This document shows positions 7,501 through 14,704 of a stretch of DNA of 35,477 nucleotides, in pieces. Under the pieces are notes generated by a model. That model saw only the letters and a program-made list of their open reading frames with translations. It had not been told where the DNA came from and did not search any database. The position numbers and the translations under genes were made by a program. Source of the stretch: Polaromonas sp. GTDB taxonomy: Bacteria; Pseudomonadota; Gammaproteobacteria; Burkholderiales; Burkholderiaceae_C. How positions within the stretch are numbered: position 1 is the stretch's first letter; every line of letters starts with the position of its first letter. The stretch lies in contig JAUXPP010000002.1 in NCBI GenBank assembly GCA_030683705.1, positions 1 to 35,477 on the forward strand. Reading direction: 5' to 3'.

Positions 7501-7549
7501 CCTGGTTAGCTATCAATTCAATAGCTGCCTGCGCACGCCCGGCGTGGGC
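7501..7549 (-). repeat. Family 1 dispersed repeat, copy 2
   Basis: Read on the minus strand, the core (7534 to 7501) is GCGCAGGCAGCTAT, then TGAATTG, then ATAGC and TAACCAG. It is preceded by the small hairpin CACGCCGGGCGTG. It lies between thrC and mobB. The first 14 bases of the core are identical to those of the copy inside the phoH-like gene at 13231. Both halves can fold (CACGC with GCGTG; AGCTAT with ATAGCT). Confidence 0.75.
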
Positions 7550-7560
7550 TGGAGGCTGAT

Positions 7561-9057
7561 TTAGTTCACATGTCTGGCGATGTAGGCCTGGACCAGGGCG
7601 ACGTCGGCAGGCATGACCTGCACGCGTTTGGGCAGGGCCTCGATGCCTTCGAATTTCGCCGGTCGGTCCGGCAGGCGGCCCAGCGCCTCCTCAATCGTCT
7701 CGGCAAACTTGATCGGCAAGGCGGTCTCCAGCACCACCATGGGCACGCCGGGCTGCAGGTGGAGCCGCGCGACTTTCAGGCCGTCGGCGGTGTGGGTGTC
7801 TATCATGGTGGCGAAGCGCTGGAAGGTGTCGCGTATGGTGTCCAGCCTGTCGGCATGTGTGCTTTTGCCGCTGGCAAAGCCGTAGTGCTGCGCCGCCGAC
7901 CGGAACACCGGGTCGCCGCTGAGGTCGAAATAGCCCTGCTTCGAGAGCTGCGCACCGAACAGGTCGGCCACGCGTGCCGCATCGCGGCCCAGCAGGTCGA
8001 AGACAAAGCGCTCGAAGTTGGACGCCTTGGAAATGTCCATCGACGGGCTGGAAGTCTCATGGGTGTCGGCACTGCCCCGCACGCGGTACACGCCGGTGCG
8101 GAAAAACTCGTCGAGCACATCGTTCTCGTTGGTGGCGACCACCAGCTTGTCAATCGGCAAGCCCATCATGCGCGCCACGTGGCCGGCGCAGACATTGCCG
8201 AAGTTGCCGGAAGGCACGGTGAAGCTGACCTTCTGGAGCCGGGAATTTTCCGACGGGCCGCCCCTAGGAAAATTAGCCCCCTCGGGGGGCAGCGAGGACA
8301 CGCCAGTGCCGAGCGTGGGGGCCATGTTGGTAGCCTGGAAGTAGCCGGCGAAGTAGTAGACAACCTGCGCCATCAGCCGCGCCCAGTTGATCGAGTTGAC
8401 CGTGCCGATGCGGTACTTGCGCTTGAAGTCGAGGTCGTTGGAGACCGCCTTGACGATGTCCTGGCAATCGTCGAACACACCTTCGAGCGCGAGGTTGTGG
8501 ATGTTCTCGTCCTGCAGGCTGAACATCTGCGCCTGCTGGAAGGGGCTCATGCGGCCCTGCGGCGAGGTCATGAAAACGCGCACGCCCTTTTTTCCACGCA
8601 TCGCGTATTCGGCCGCGCTGCCGGTGTCGCCACTGGTGGCGCCCAGGATGTTGAGCTCTTCGCCGCGGCGCGCCAGTTCGTATTCGAACAGGTTGCCCAG
8701 CAGCTGCATCGCCATGTCCTTGAAGGCCAGCGTCGGGCCGTTGGACAGGGCCTGGAGGTAGAGGCCGTCTTCCAGTTGGCGCAGCGGCACGATCTCTTTG
8801 GTGCCGAAGACTTCTTCGGTGTAGGTCTTCTCGCAGATGGCCTTGAGGTCGGCCGCCGGGATGTCGTCGATGTAGAGCGACAACACCTCGAAGGCCAGGC
8901 TGGCATACGGCAGCTTGCGCCATTTTTCGAGCGTGGCGGCATTGACCTGCGGATAGCTCTCGGGCAGGTAGAGGCCGCCGTCCGGGGCCAGGCCTTCGAG
9001 CAGGATTTCGCAGAAGCGCTTGCGGTCGGTGTGGCCGCGTGTGGACAGATACTTCAT
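7561..9057 (-). CDS. thrC: Threonine synthase, with a repeat-derived in-frame insertion
   Basis: This PLP enzyme converts O-phosphohomoserine to threonine. The 498 residues start MKYLSTRGHTDRKRFCEILL. The PLP lysine is K113 in NGPTLAFKDMAMQLLGN. Other landmarks are GATSGDTGSAAEYAM, SINWARLMAQVVYYFAGYF and VPSGNFGNVCAGHVARMMG. Between the last two lies a Gly/Pro/Ser-rich stretch (about residues 244-275, including LPPEGANFPRGGPSEN). It is encoded by a repeat element also found between nuoI and nuoH, and it makes the protein about 28-30 residues longer than expected. The frame is intact on both sides and conserved sequence resumes at once, so the enzyme is probably functional, with an extra surface loop. 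ATG 9057 overlaps the hom stop by one base (TGATG). An upstream extension in this frame (to 9156) is not conserved-looking. Confidence 0.96.
   Translation of the reverse strand: MKYLSTRGHTDRKRFCEILLEGLAPDGGLYLPESYPQVNAATLEKWRKLPYASLAFEVLSLYIDDIPAADLKAICEKTYTEEVFGTKEIVPLRQLEDGLYLQALSNGPTLAFKDMAMQLLGNLFEYELARRGEELNILGATSGDTGSAAEYAMRGKKGVRVFMTSPQGRMSPFQQAQMFSLQDENIHNLALEGVFDDCQDIVKAVSNDLDFKRKYRIGTVNSINWARLMAQVVYYFAGYFQATNMAPTLGTGVSSLPPEGANFPRGGPSENSRLQKVSFTVPSGNFGNVCAGHVARMMGLPIDKLVVATNENDVLDEFFRTGVYRVRGSADTHETSSPSMDISKASNFERFVFDLLGRDAARVADLFGAQLSKQGYFDLSGDPVFRSAAQHYGFASGKSTHADRLDTIRDTFQRFATMIDTHTADGLKVARLHLQPGVPMVVLETALPIKFAETIEEALGRLPDRPAKFEGIEALPKRVQVMPADVALVQAYIARHVN
8246..8328. repeat. Family 2 dispersed repeat inside thrC
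   Basis: The stretch TTTTCCGACGGGCCGCCCC, AGGAAAA, GCCCCCTCGGGG, GCAGCG, ACACG, AGCGTGGGGGCCAT matches 24064-24148 in the same order and orientation, with only scattered mismatches. It encodes about residues 244-271 of threonine synthase. GCCCC-CTCG-GGGGC can form a stable hairpin in the mRNA. Confidence 0.85.
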
Positions 9058-10379
9058 CAGGCGAGTTCTTCCTTGCGGATGCGCGTGATCGGCGACAGCA
9101 CGGTGGGCAAGGCCTGCATCTGCGCCAGTGCGCCGTTCATCTTTGCTTCCACACAATCGTGCGTCAGGATGATCAGGTCGGTATGCGTCGAGCCCTCGCC
9201 GCCGACTTCATCGGCCTCGCGCTGCAGCACCGCGTCGATGCTGATGCCGGCCTCGGCCAGGATGCCGGTGACCCGGGCCAGCACGCCGGCCTCGTCGGCC
9301 ACGTTCAGGCGCAGGTAATAACTGGTAACAACTTCGCTCATGGCCAGCACCGGCTTGTCGCTCATGGACTGCGGCTGGAAGGCCAGGTGCGGCACGCGGT
9401 GCAGCGGATCGCTGGTGTGCAGGCGTGTGATGTCGACCAGGTCGGCGATCACCGCGCTGGCGGTAGGCTCGCTGCCTGCGCCCTTGCCGTAATACAGCGT
9501 GGTGCCCACGGCGTCGCCCTGCACCACCACGGCATTCATCGCACCTTCGACATTGGCGATCAGGCGCTTGGCCGGCACCAGCGCAGGATGCACGCGCAGT
9601 TCGATGCCCTTGGCCGTCTGTTTGGTGATGCCCAGCAGTTTGATGCGGTAACCGAGTTGTTCGGCGTAGCGGATGTCCTGCGCGCCCAGCTTGGTGATGC
9701 CTTCCACATAGGCCTTGTCGAACTGCACCGGGATGCCGAAGGCAATCGCCGACATCAGCGTGGCCTTGTGCGCGGCATCGACACCCTCGATGTCGAAGGT
9801 CGGGTCGGCTTCGGCGTAACCGAGGCGCTGCGCTTCTTTCAGCACCCCGTCGAAGTCCAGGCCCTTGACGCGCATATCGCTGAGGATGAAGTTGGTGGTG
9901 CCGTTGATGATGCCGGCGATCCACTGGATGCGGTTGGCCGTCAGGCCCTCGCGCAGCGCCTTGATGATGGGAATGCCGCCGGCCACCGCCGCTTCGAACG
10001 CCACCATCACGCCCTTGCGGTGCGCCGCCGCAAAAATTTCGGTGCCGTGCACGGCCAGCAGCGCCTTGTTGGCGGTGACCACATGTTTGCCGGCCTCGAT
10101 GGCTTCCAGCACCAGCGCTTTGGCGATGCCGTAGCCGCCTATCAGCTCGATCACGATATCGATCTCGGGATTGGCGATCACCTTGCGCGCGTCGTCCACC
10201 ACCGTGATGCCCGCGCCCGCCGCGGCCTGCGCGCGTGCCGTGTCCAGGTCGGCGACCATCGCGATTTCAATGCCGCGGCCGGCGCGGCGGAGGATTTCTT
10301 CCTGGTTGCGGTTCAGCACGGTGAACACACCGCTGCCGACGGTGCCCATGCCCAGCAGGCCTACCTTGATCGGTTTCAT
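9057..10379 (-). CDS. hom: Homoserine dehydrogenase
   Basis: This NAD(P)-dependent enzyme reduces aspartate semialdehyde to homoserine, the branch point to threonine and methionine. The protein is 440 aa from MKPIKVGLLGMGTVGSG, which carries the Rossmann motif. Further landmarks are GKHVVTANKALLAVHG (catalytic lysine region), GIINGTTNFILSDM, EADPTFDIEGVDAAHK and a C-terminal ACT domain (YYLRLNVADEAGVLARVTG) that usually mediates threonine feedback. It is monofunctional, with no aspartokinase part. Two earlier in-frame starts exist: GTG 10415, overlapping the alaA stop, and ATG 10397. I prefer 10379 on family length, but none has a clear Shine-Dalgarno sequence. It is placed between alaA and thrC. 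Confidence 0.96.
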   Translation of the reverse strand: MKPIKVGLLGMGTVGSGVFTVLNRNQEEILRRAGRGIEIAMVADLDTARAQAAAGAGITVVDDARKVIANPEIDIVIELIGGYGIAKALVLEAIEAGKHVVTANKALLAVHGTEIFAAAHRKGVMVAFEAAVAGGIPIIKALREGLTANRIQWIAGIINGTTNFILSDMRVKGLDFDGVLKEAQRLGYAEADPTFDIEGVDAAHKATLMSAIAFGIPVQFDKAYVEGITKLGAQDIRYAEQLGYRIKLLGITKQTAKGIELRVHPALVPAKRLIANVEGAMNAVVVQGDAVGTTLYYGKGAGSEPTASAVIADLVDITRLHTSDPLHRVPHLAFQPQSMSDKPVLAMSEVVTSYYLRLNVADEAGVLARVTGILAEAGISIDAVLQREADEVGGEGSTHTDLIILTHDCVEAKMNGALAQMQALPTVLSPITRIRKEELA

Positions 10380-10411
10380 GGTTGTCGATGTTGTCATGTT
10401 GGTGGTTGGGC

Positions 10412-11668
10412 TCACTTGATCAGTTCAGCCGCCGGCGCGGCGGCGGGCTGCACCGCATTCCTGCGGCTTTCGAGGAATTTGGCGATGCGGTTGATGGCCT
10501 CGCGCAGGTCTTCCTCATGCGGCAGGAACACGATGCGGAAGTGGTCAGGCGACGCCCAGTTGAAGCCGGTGCCCTGCACCAGCATCACCTTGGTCTCCTT
10601 GAGCAGCTCGAGGAAAAATTGCCGGTCGTCGGTGATCGGATAAACCTTGGGGTCCAGCCGCGGAAACATGTACAGGGCCGCGCTCGGCTTCACGCAACTC
10701 ACGCCGGGGATGGCGGTGATCAGTTCGTAGGCCAGGTCGCGCTGGCGGCGCAGGCGCCCGCCCTCGCCGGTCAGGTCGTTGATGCTCTGGTAGCCGCCCA
10801 GCGCGGTCTGGATCGCCCACTGGCCCGGCACGTTGGAGCACAGCTTCATGTTGGCCAGCATGTTCAGGCCCTCGATGTAGTCTTGCGCCTGTTTTTTGGC
10901 ACCCGACACGACCAGCCAGCCTGCGCGGTAGCCGCAGGAGCGGTAACTCTTGGACAGCGAGTTGAAGGTCAGCGTCAGCACGTCGGTCGACAGGCTGGCG
11001 AGCGCCGTGTGTTTCGCGCCGTCGTACAGGACCTTGTCATAAACCTCGTCGGCCAGCAGCACCAGGCCGTGCTCGCGCGCGATCGCCACAATGCCTTTGA
11101 GCAGTTCGTCGGAATACAGCGCGCCGGTCGGGTTGTTCGGGTTGATGACCACGATGCCCTTGGTTCGGGGCGTGATCCGGGCACGGATATCGGCCAGGTT
11201 CGGCATCCAGCCGTTGGCCTCGTCGCACAGGTAGTGCACCGGCGTGCCGCCGGACAGGCTGGTGGACGCGGTCCACAGCGGGTAGTCGGGCGCCGGCAGC
11301 AGCAACTCGTCGCCGTCGTCGAGCAGCGCGTTGGTGGCCATGGCGATCAGTTCGCTGGCGCCGTTGCCGAGGTAGATGTCGTCCAGCACCACACCCTTGA
11401 TGCCCTGCTTCTGGGTCTCGTGCATGACCGCCTTGCGCGCCGCAAAAATGCCCTTGCTGTCCGAATACCCCGCCGAGGCCGGCAGGTTGCGGATCATGTC
11501 CTGCTGAACTTCCTCGGGCGCGTCGAAGCCGAAGGCCGCGAGGTTGCCGAGGTTGAGCTTGATGAGCTTTTGCCCCTCTTCCTCCATCTGCTTGGCGGCG
11601 TCCATGATCGGGCCGCGGATGTCGTACAGCACATTGGCCAGTTTGGCGGATTTGTTGATCGGTTTCAT
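10412..11668 (-). CDS. alaA: Alanine transaminase AlaA-type aminotransferase
   Basis: This is a class I PLP aminotransferase of 418 aa, very close to E. coli AlaA (YfbQ), which makes alanine from pyruvate and glutamate. Landmarks are SAKLANVLYDIRGPI, DIYLGNGASELIAM, PAPDYPLWTASTSLSGG, INPNNPTGALYSDELL, LADEVYDKVLYD, and the PLP lysine K240 in TFNSLSKSYR. The AlaA signature QTALGGYQSINDL and the C-terminal VMLVQGTGFNW and DHFRIVFLP are present. The usual GNPAPFGF motif is GNLAAFGF here. ATG 11668 follows a GAGAGA stretch in Shine-Dalgarno position. The C-terminus ends in an Ala/Pro-rich tail. It is the first gene of the alaA-hom-thrC unit. Another transaminase specificity cannot be excluded. 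Confidence 0.92.
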   Translation of the reverse strand: MKPINKSAKLANVLYDIRGPIMDAAKQMEEEGQKLIKLNLGNLAAFGFDAPEEVQQDMIRNLPASAGYSDSKGIFAARKAVMHETQKQGIKGVVLDDIYLGNGASELIAMATNALLDDGDELLLPAPDYPLWTASTSLSGGTPVHYLCDEANGWMPNLADIRARITPRTKGIVVINPNNPTGALYSDELLKGIVAIAREHGLVLLADEVYDKVLYDGAKHTALASLSTDVLTLTFNSLSKSYRSCGYRAGWLVVSGAKKQAQDYIEGLNMLANMKLCSNVPGQWAIQTALGGYQSINDLTGEGGRLRRQRDLAYELITAIPGVSCVKPSAALYMFPRLDPKVYPITDDRQFFLELLKETKVMLVQGTGFNWASPDHFRIVFLPHEEDLREAINRIAKFLESRRNAVQPAAAPAAELIK

Positions 11669-11774
11669 GCGTCTCTCGGGAATTAACGGCAGGGGCCGCA
11701 CCGGCTGAAGGCTGACAACCCCACCCGCAACGGGTTTGAAGCGCGGCGCAGCAGCTGGAACATCGGGCGGAATC

Positions 11775-11780
11775 TATAAT
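11775..11780 (+). promoter_or_regulatory. Possible -10 box upstream of the Mth938-like gene
   Basis: A perfect TATAAT lies 62 bases before the ATG at 11843, in the 174-base divergent gap with alaA. No convincing -35 hexamer sits 15-18 bases upstream, so this is only a candidate. The rest of this gap shows no other clear signal. Confidence 0.3.
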
Positions 11781-11842
11781 TTGACCACATAAAGTCCCGG
11801 TTTTCCCGGGCCGCCGCCACCCCTTCCCTCCCCGAACACCGC

Positions 11843-12244
11843 ATGAAACTGCAACCCGACCGCCTCGACGTCCAGTCCATCCTCGGTTATGGCCCCGGCT
11901 GGATCGGCGTGGCCAACCAGGGCGTGGCCGAAAAAATCCAGCACAGCGTCGTGATCGGCTCCCGGGGCGAGAAGTTCGACTGGGCCTGCCAGCGTTTTGA
12001 AGACCTCACCGAGGCGCACTTTGCCCGGCTGGTGGAAAGCGGGCCGGAGCTGGTGATTTTCGGCAGCGGCACGCGCCTGCGTTTCCCGCCGCCGGCTTTT
12101 TTGCGCGGCCTGATGGCCGCGCGTATCGGTGTCGAGACCATGGACACGATTGCCGCTTGCCGCACCTACAACATTCTGGCCGGCGAAGGACGCAAGGTGC
12201 TGGCAGCGCTGCTGATGGAGGCGCCAGAGGGCGCCGCGAAGTGA
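11843..12244 (+). CDS. Mth938-like / DUF498 domain protein (NDUFAF3-related)
   Basis: This 133-aa cytoplasmic protein matches the Mth938/DUF498 family. It shows GYGPGWIGVANQGVAEKIQHS, ELVIFGSGTRLRFPP, the RIGVETMDTIAACRTYNIL segment and AGEGRKVLAALLMEA. The eukaryotic member NDUFAF3 is an assembly factor for respiratory complex I; the bacterial members are not characterised to my knowledge. The complex I operon lies about 5 kb away on the other strand, which is suggestive at most. The gene is divergent from alaA and 130 bases upstream of the peroxiredoxin gene. No Shine-Dalgarno sequence is obvious. Confidence 0.88.
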   Translation: MKLQPDRLDVQSILGYGPGWIGVANQGVAEKIQHSVVIGSRGEKFDWACQRFEDLTEAHFARLVESGPELVIFGSGTRLRFPPPAFLRGLMAARIGVETMDTIAACRTYNILAGEGRKVLAALLMEAPEGAAK

Positions 12245-12374
12245 CGACTGAGCTTTCAGAGTAAAATCTAGGGTTGCGTTTGGTGCAAAACCGGGCGGGC
12301 TCCCTGAGCCGGACCCGATACCGCCACCAGAGCCAACGGCCAATTACAACTACTTTCGTCAGGGTCCAAGCAGT

Positions 12375-12851
12375 ATGGCAGTCGTCGTCAATAAACCACT
12401 CCCCGAATTTGAAGCCAACGCCACCAGCGGCGTCAAGGTTTCCAACCAAACCCATCTGGGCCACGTGGTGGTCCTGTACTTCTACCCCAAGGACAACACC
12501 CCCGGCTGCACCACCGAAGCGATGCAGTTCCGTGACCGCTACAAGGATTTCGTCAAGGCCGGCGCCACCGTGTTCGGCGTCTCGCGCGACAACATGAAGT
12601 CGCACGACGAGTTCAAGGCCAAGCTCGAGCTTCCCTTTGAACTGATTGCCGACACCGAAGAAAAAATGTGCCACATGTTCGGCGTCGTCAAGAACAAGAT
12701 CATGTACGGCAAAAAGGTTAAAGGCATCGAGCGCAGCACCTTCCTGGTGGGCGCCGACGGCATGCTCAAGGAAGAGTGGCGCGGCCTCAAGGTGCCCGGC
12801 CATGTGGACGACGTGCTCAAGGCCGTCAAGGCGCTGAAAAAGGCAGCCTGA
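12375..12851 (+). CDS. bcp: Thioredoxin-dependent thiol peroxidase, Bcp/PrxQ peroxiredoxin
   Basis: This 158-aa cytoplasmic peroxiredoxin reduces peroxides using an active-site cysteine. The peroxidatic Cys is C45 in YPKDNTPGCTTEAMQFRD. Other family landmarks are VFGVSRDNMKSHDEF, LIADTEEKMCHMFGV and GIERSTFLVGADG. The resolving Cys five residues after C45, found in many Bcp proteins, is Met here. The alternative helix position (HDEFKAK) also lacks Cys. The only other Cys is C99 in EKMCHMF. The enzyme may therefore be 1-Cys or use C99. An AGGG Shine-Dalgarno-like sequence lies about 10 bases upstream, and a TAAAAT (12262-12267) could be its -10 box. A strong terminator follows 90 bases after the stop. 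Confidence 0.95.
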   Translation: MAVVVNKPLPEFEANATSGVKVSNQTHLGHVVVLYFYPKDNTPGCTTEAMQFRDRYKDFVKAGATVFGVSRDNMKSHDEFKAKLELPFELIADTEEKMCHMFGVVKNKIMYGKKVKGIERSTFLVGADGMLKEEWRGLKVPGHVDDVLKAVKALKKAA

Positions 12852-12935
12852 TACCGCAGGAAAGCCTCCGCCGGAGCGACACAGGAGTCGTGTATAGTGA
12901 CTTCATGCTGTTGACCCTAGCGACTGCGTTTAACG

Positions 12936-12968
12936 AAAAAGCCGCCCTGGCCTCCAGGCGGCTTTTTT
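12936..12968 (+). terminator. Rho-independent terminator after bcp
   Basis: AAAAA is followed by GCCGCCCTGG, a short loop and CCAGGCGGC, then TTTTTT. The stem has about nine G/C-rich pairs with one bulged C. The A-tract on the left makes it potentially bidirectional. It cleanly separates bcp from the phoH-like gene. Confidence 0.9.
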
Positions 12969-13007
12969 GCTTTCAGAACCCCAACCACCCAGCGAGCTTC
13001 AAGCACC

Positions 13008-14699
13008 ATGCCCCTGCCTCCCGCCCCGACAAAACGTGCCGCTCTGCTTTCCACCGAGGCCTTCGACGCCCCGGCCCGGTCGCCCTCCAAAGCCGCGCGA
13101 AAGACGGAACAGGCCGAGCCGGCCCGCAAGCCACCCGCGCTTGACCTGTTCGACAGCCGTTCCGCCGGCGGCGAAGCCGAACATCCTGTTGCATATCAGG
13201 CCAAAGAGACCGCCAGCCCAGTCAAGGCCAGCGCAGGCAGCTATCATAAAGATAGCGACCAGCCGGCACGTCCGCAAGCTGCTGCCAAGCCCAAAAAGCC
13301 CAAACACACTGGCCCGGCCAAGCTGTTCGTGCTCGACACCAATGTGCTGATGCACGACCCGATGTGCCTTTTCCGCTTCGAGGAACACGACATCTTCCTG
13401 CCGATGATCGTGCTGGAAGAGCTCGACGGCCACAAAAAGGGCATGACCGAAGTCGCGCGCAACGCGCGCCAGACCAGCCGCACGCTGGACGCCCTGGCCG
13501 GCACCAACGGCGCCGACATCGCCAAAGGCCTCAAGCTCGACACCACCGGGCACAAGGAAGCCGGCGGCTGCCTGTTTTTCCAGACCAGGGTGCTGGACTA
13601 CTCGCTGCCCATGAGCCTGCCGCAGGGCAAGGCCGACAACCAGATCCTCGGCGTGGTCGAAGCGCTGCGCAAGGAATACGCGCCGCGCGAGGTGGTGCTG
13701 GTGTCCAAGGACATCAACATGCGCGTCAAGGCGCGCGCCCTGGGCCTGGCCACCGACGACTACCAGAACGACAAGACGCTGGAAGACGGCGACCTGCTTT
13801 ACGCCGGCTCGCTGGCCCTGCCGCCCGACTTCTGGACGCGCCAGAGCAAAACCATCGAAAGCTGGCAGCAAGGCAGCCACACCTTCTACCGCATCACCGG
13901 CCCCATCGTCGGCAGCCTGCTGATCAACCAGTTCGTGTTTTTCGAGGCCCCCGGCGAACCGCCACTGTATGCCCGCGTGACCGAAATCCGCGCCAAGACC
14001 GCGGTCCTCAAGACCCTGAAGGACTACACCCACCTGAAGAACGCGGTCTGGGGTATCACCACCCGCAACCGCGAGCAGAACTTCGCGATGAATCTGCTGA
14101 TGGACCCGGAAGTCGACTTCGTGACGCTGGCCGGCACGGCCGGCACCGGCAAGACGCTGATGGCTCTCGCCAGCGGCCTGACCCCGGTGCTGGACGACCG
14201 CCGCTACACCGAGATCATCATGACCCGCGCGACCGTCAGCGTCGGTGAAGACATCGGTTTCCTGCCCGGCACCGAAGAAGAAAAAATGGGCCCCTGGATG
14301 GGCGCGCTCGACGACAACCTCGAAGTGCTCGGCAATAACGACAGTGGCTCCGGCGAATGGGGCCGCGCCGCGACCAACGAGCTGATCCGCTCGCGCATCA
14401 AGGTCAAGAGCATGAACTTCATGCGCGGCCGCACCTTCCTGAACAAATACGTGATCATCGACGAAGCGCAAAACCTGACGCCCAAGCAGATGAAGACCCT
14501 GATCACCCGCGCCGGCCCCGGCACCAAGATCATCTGCATGGGCAACCTGGCGCAGATCGACACACCCTACCTGACCGAAGGTTCGTCCGGCATGACTTAC
14601 GCCGTGGACCGCTTCAAGGGCTGGCCGCACGGCGGGCACATCACGCTGGCACGCGGCGAGCGCTCACGCCTGGCCGACTTCGCCAGCGAGGTGTTGTGA
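13008..14699 (+). CDS. PIN domain plus PhoH-type ATPase
   Basis: This is a 563-aa two-domain protein of the PhoH2/YlaK type, in which a PIN ribonuclease domain is fused to a PhoH helicase-like ATPase; such proteins act on RNA. A disordered Ala/Pro/Lys-rich N-terminus (1-100) leads into the PIN domain, with LFVLDTNVLMHDP (D110), MIVLEELDGHKKGMTE and the acidic VLVSKDINMRVKARALG. The ATPase has Walker A LAGTAGTGKTLMALASG (about 372-388), TRATVSVGEDIGFLPGTEEE, Walker B KYVIIDEAQNLTPKQMKTL and ICMGNLAQIDTPYLTEGSSG. Residues of about 75-85 in the linker are encoded by a Family 1 repeat, without frame damage. The stop overlaps a possible GTG start of the next small gene. Confidence 0.93.
   Translation: MPLPPAPTKRAALLSTEAFDAPARSPSKAARKTEQAEPARKPPALDLFDSRSAGGEAEHPVAYQAKETASPVKASAGSYHKDSDQPARPQAAAKPKKPKHTGPAKLFVLDTNVLMHDPMCLFRFEEHDIFLPMIVLEELDGHKKGMTEVARNARQTSRTLDALAGTNGADIAKGLKLDTTGHKEAGGCLFFQTRVLDYSLPMSLPQGKADNQILGVVEALRKEYAPREVVLVSKDINMRVKARALGLATDDYQNDKTLEDGDLLYAGSLALPPDFWTRQSKTIESWQQGSHTFYRITGPIVGSLLINQFVFFEAPGEPPLYARVTEIRAKTAVLKTLKDYTHLKNAVWGITTRNREQNFAMNLLMDPEVDFVTLAGTAGTGKTLMALASGLTPVLDDRRYTEIIMTRATVSVGEDIGFLPGTEEEKMGPWMGALDDNLEVLGNNDSGSGEWGRAATNELIRSRIKVKSMNFMRGRTFLNKYVIIDEAQNLTPKQMKTLITRAGPGTKIICMGNLAQIDTPYLTEGSSGMTYAVDRFKGWPHGGHITLARGERSRLADFASEVL
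13231..13262 (+). repeat. Family 1 dispersed repeat, copy 3, inside the phoH-like gene
   Basis: GCGCAGGCAGCTAT, CATAAAG, ATAGC, GACCAG. The first 14 bases and the ATAGC arm are identical to the intergenic copy at 7501-7534, with a one-base length difference after ATAGC. It is read in frame as part of the flexible linker (ASAGSYHKDSDQP) before the PIN domain. Confidence 0.75.
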
Positions 14700-14704
14700 C
14701 CGTA

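Noticed and set aside
7484..7560. Molybdenum-cofactor riboswitch before mobB
   Set aside because: The 77 bases upstream of mobB are mostly a Family 1 repeat, too short and without the conserved architecture of a Moco riboswitch.
8246..8328. Frameshift or sequencing error in thrC as the cause of the odd stretch
   Set aside because: The reading frame is the same before and after the stretch, conserved motifs resume directly, and the odd bases match another repeat copy in the window. Insertion explains it better.
7570..9318. 582-codon open frame antisense to thrC
   Set aside because: The minus strand encodes threonine synthase with all its motifs. The plus-strand product resembles no family and has no ribosome binding site.
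12852..12968. Small RNA between bcp and the PIN-PhoH gene (TATAGT at 12893-12898 followed by the terminator)
   Set aside because: No acceptable -35 box accompanies TATAGT, and the terminator is explained as the end of the bcp transcript. A 3'-UTR-derived RNA remains possible but cannot be supported here.
12999..14639. 546-codon open frame antisense to the PIN-PhoH gene
   Set aside because: It is a shadow frame; the opposite strand holds the clear PIN and PhoH motifs.
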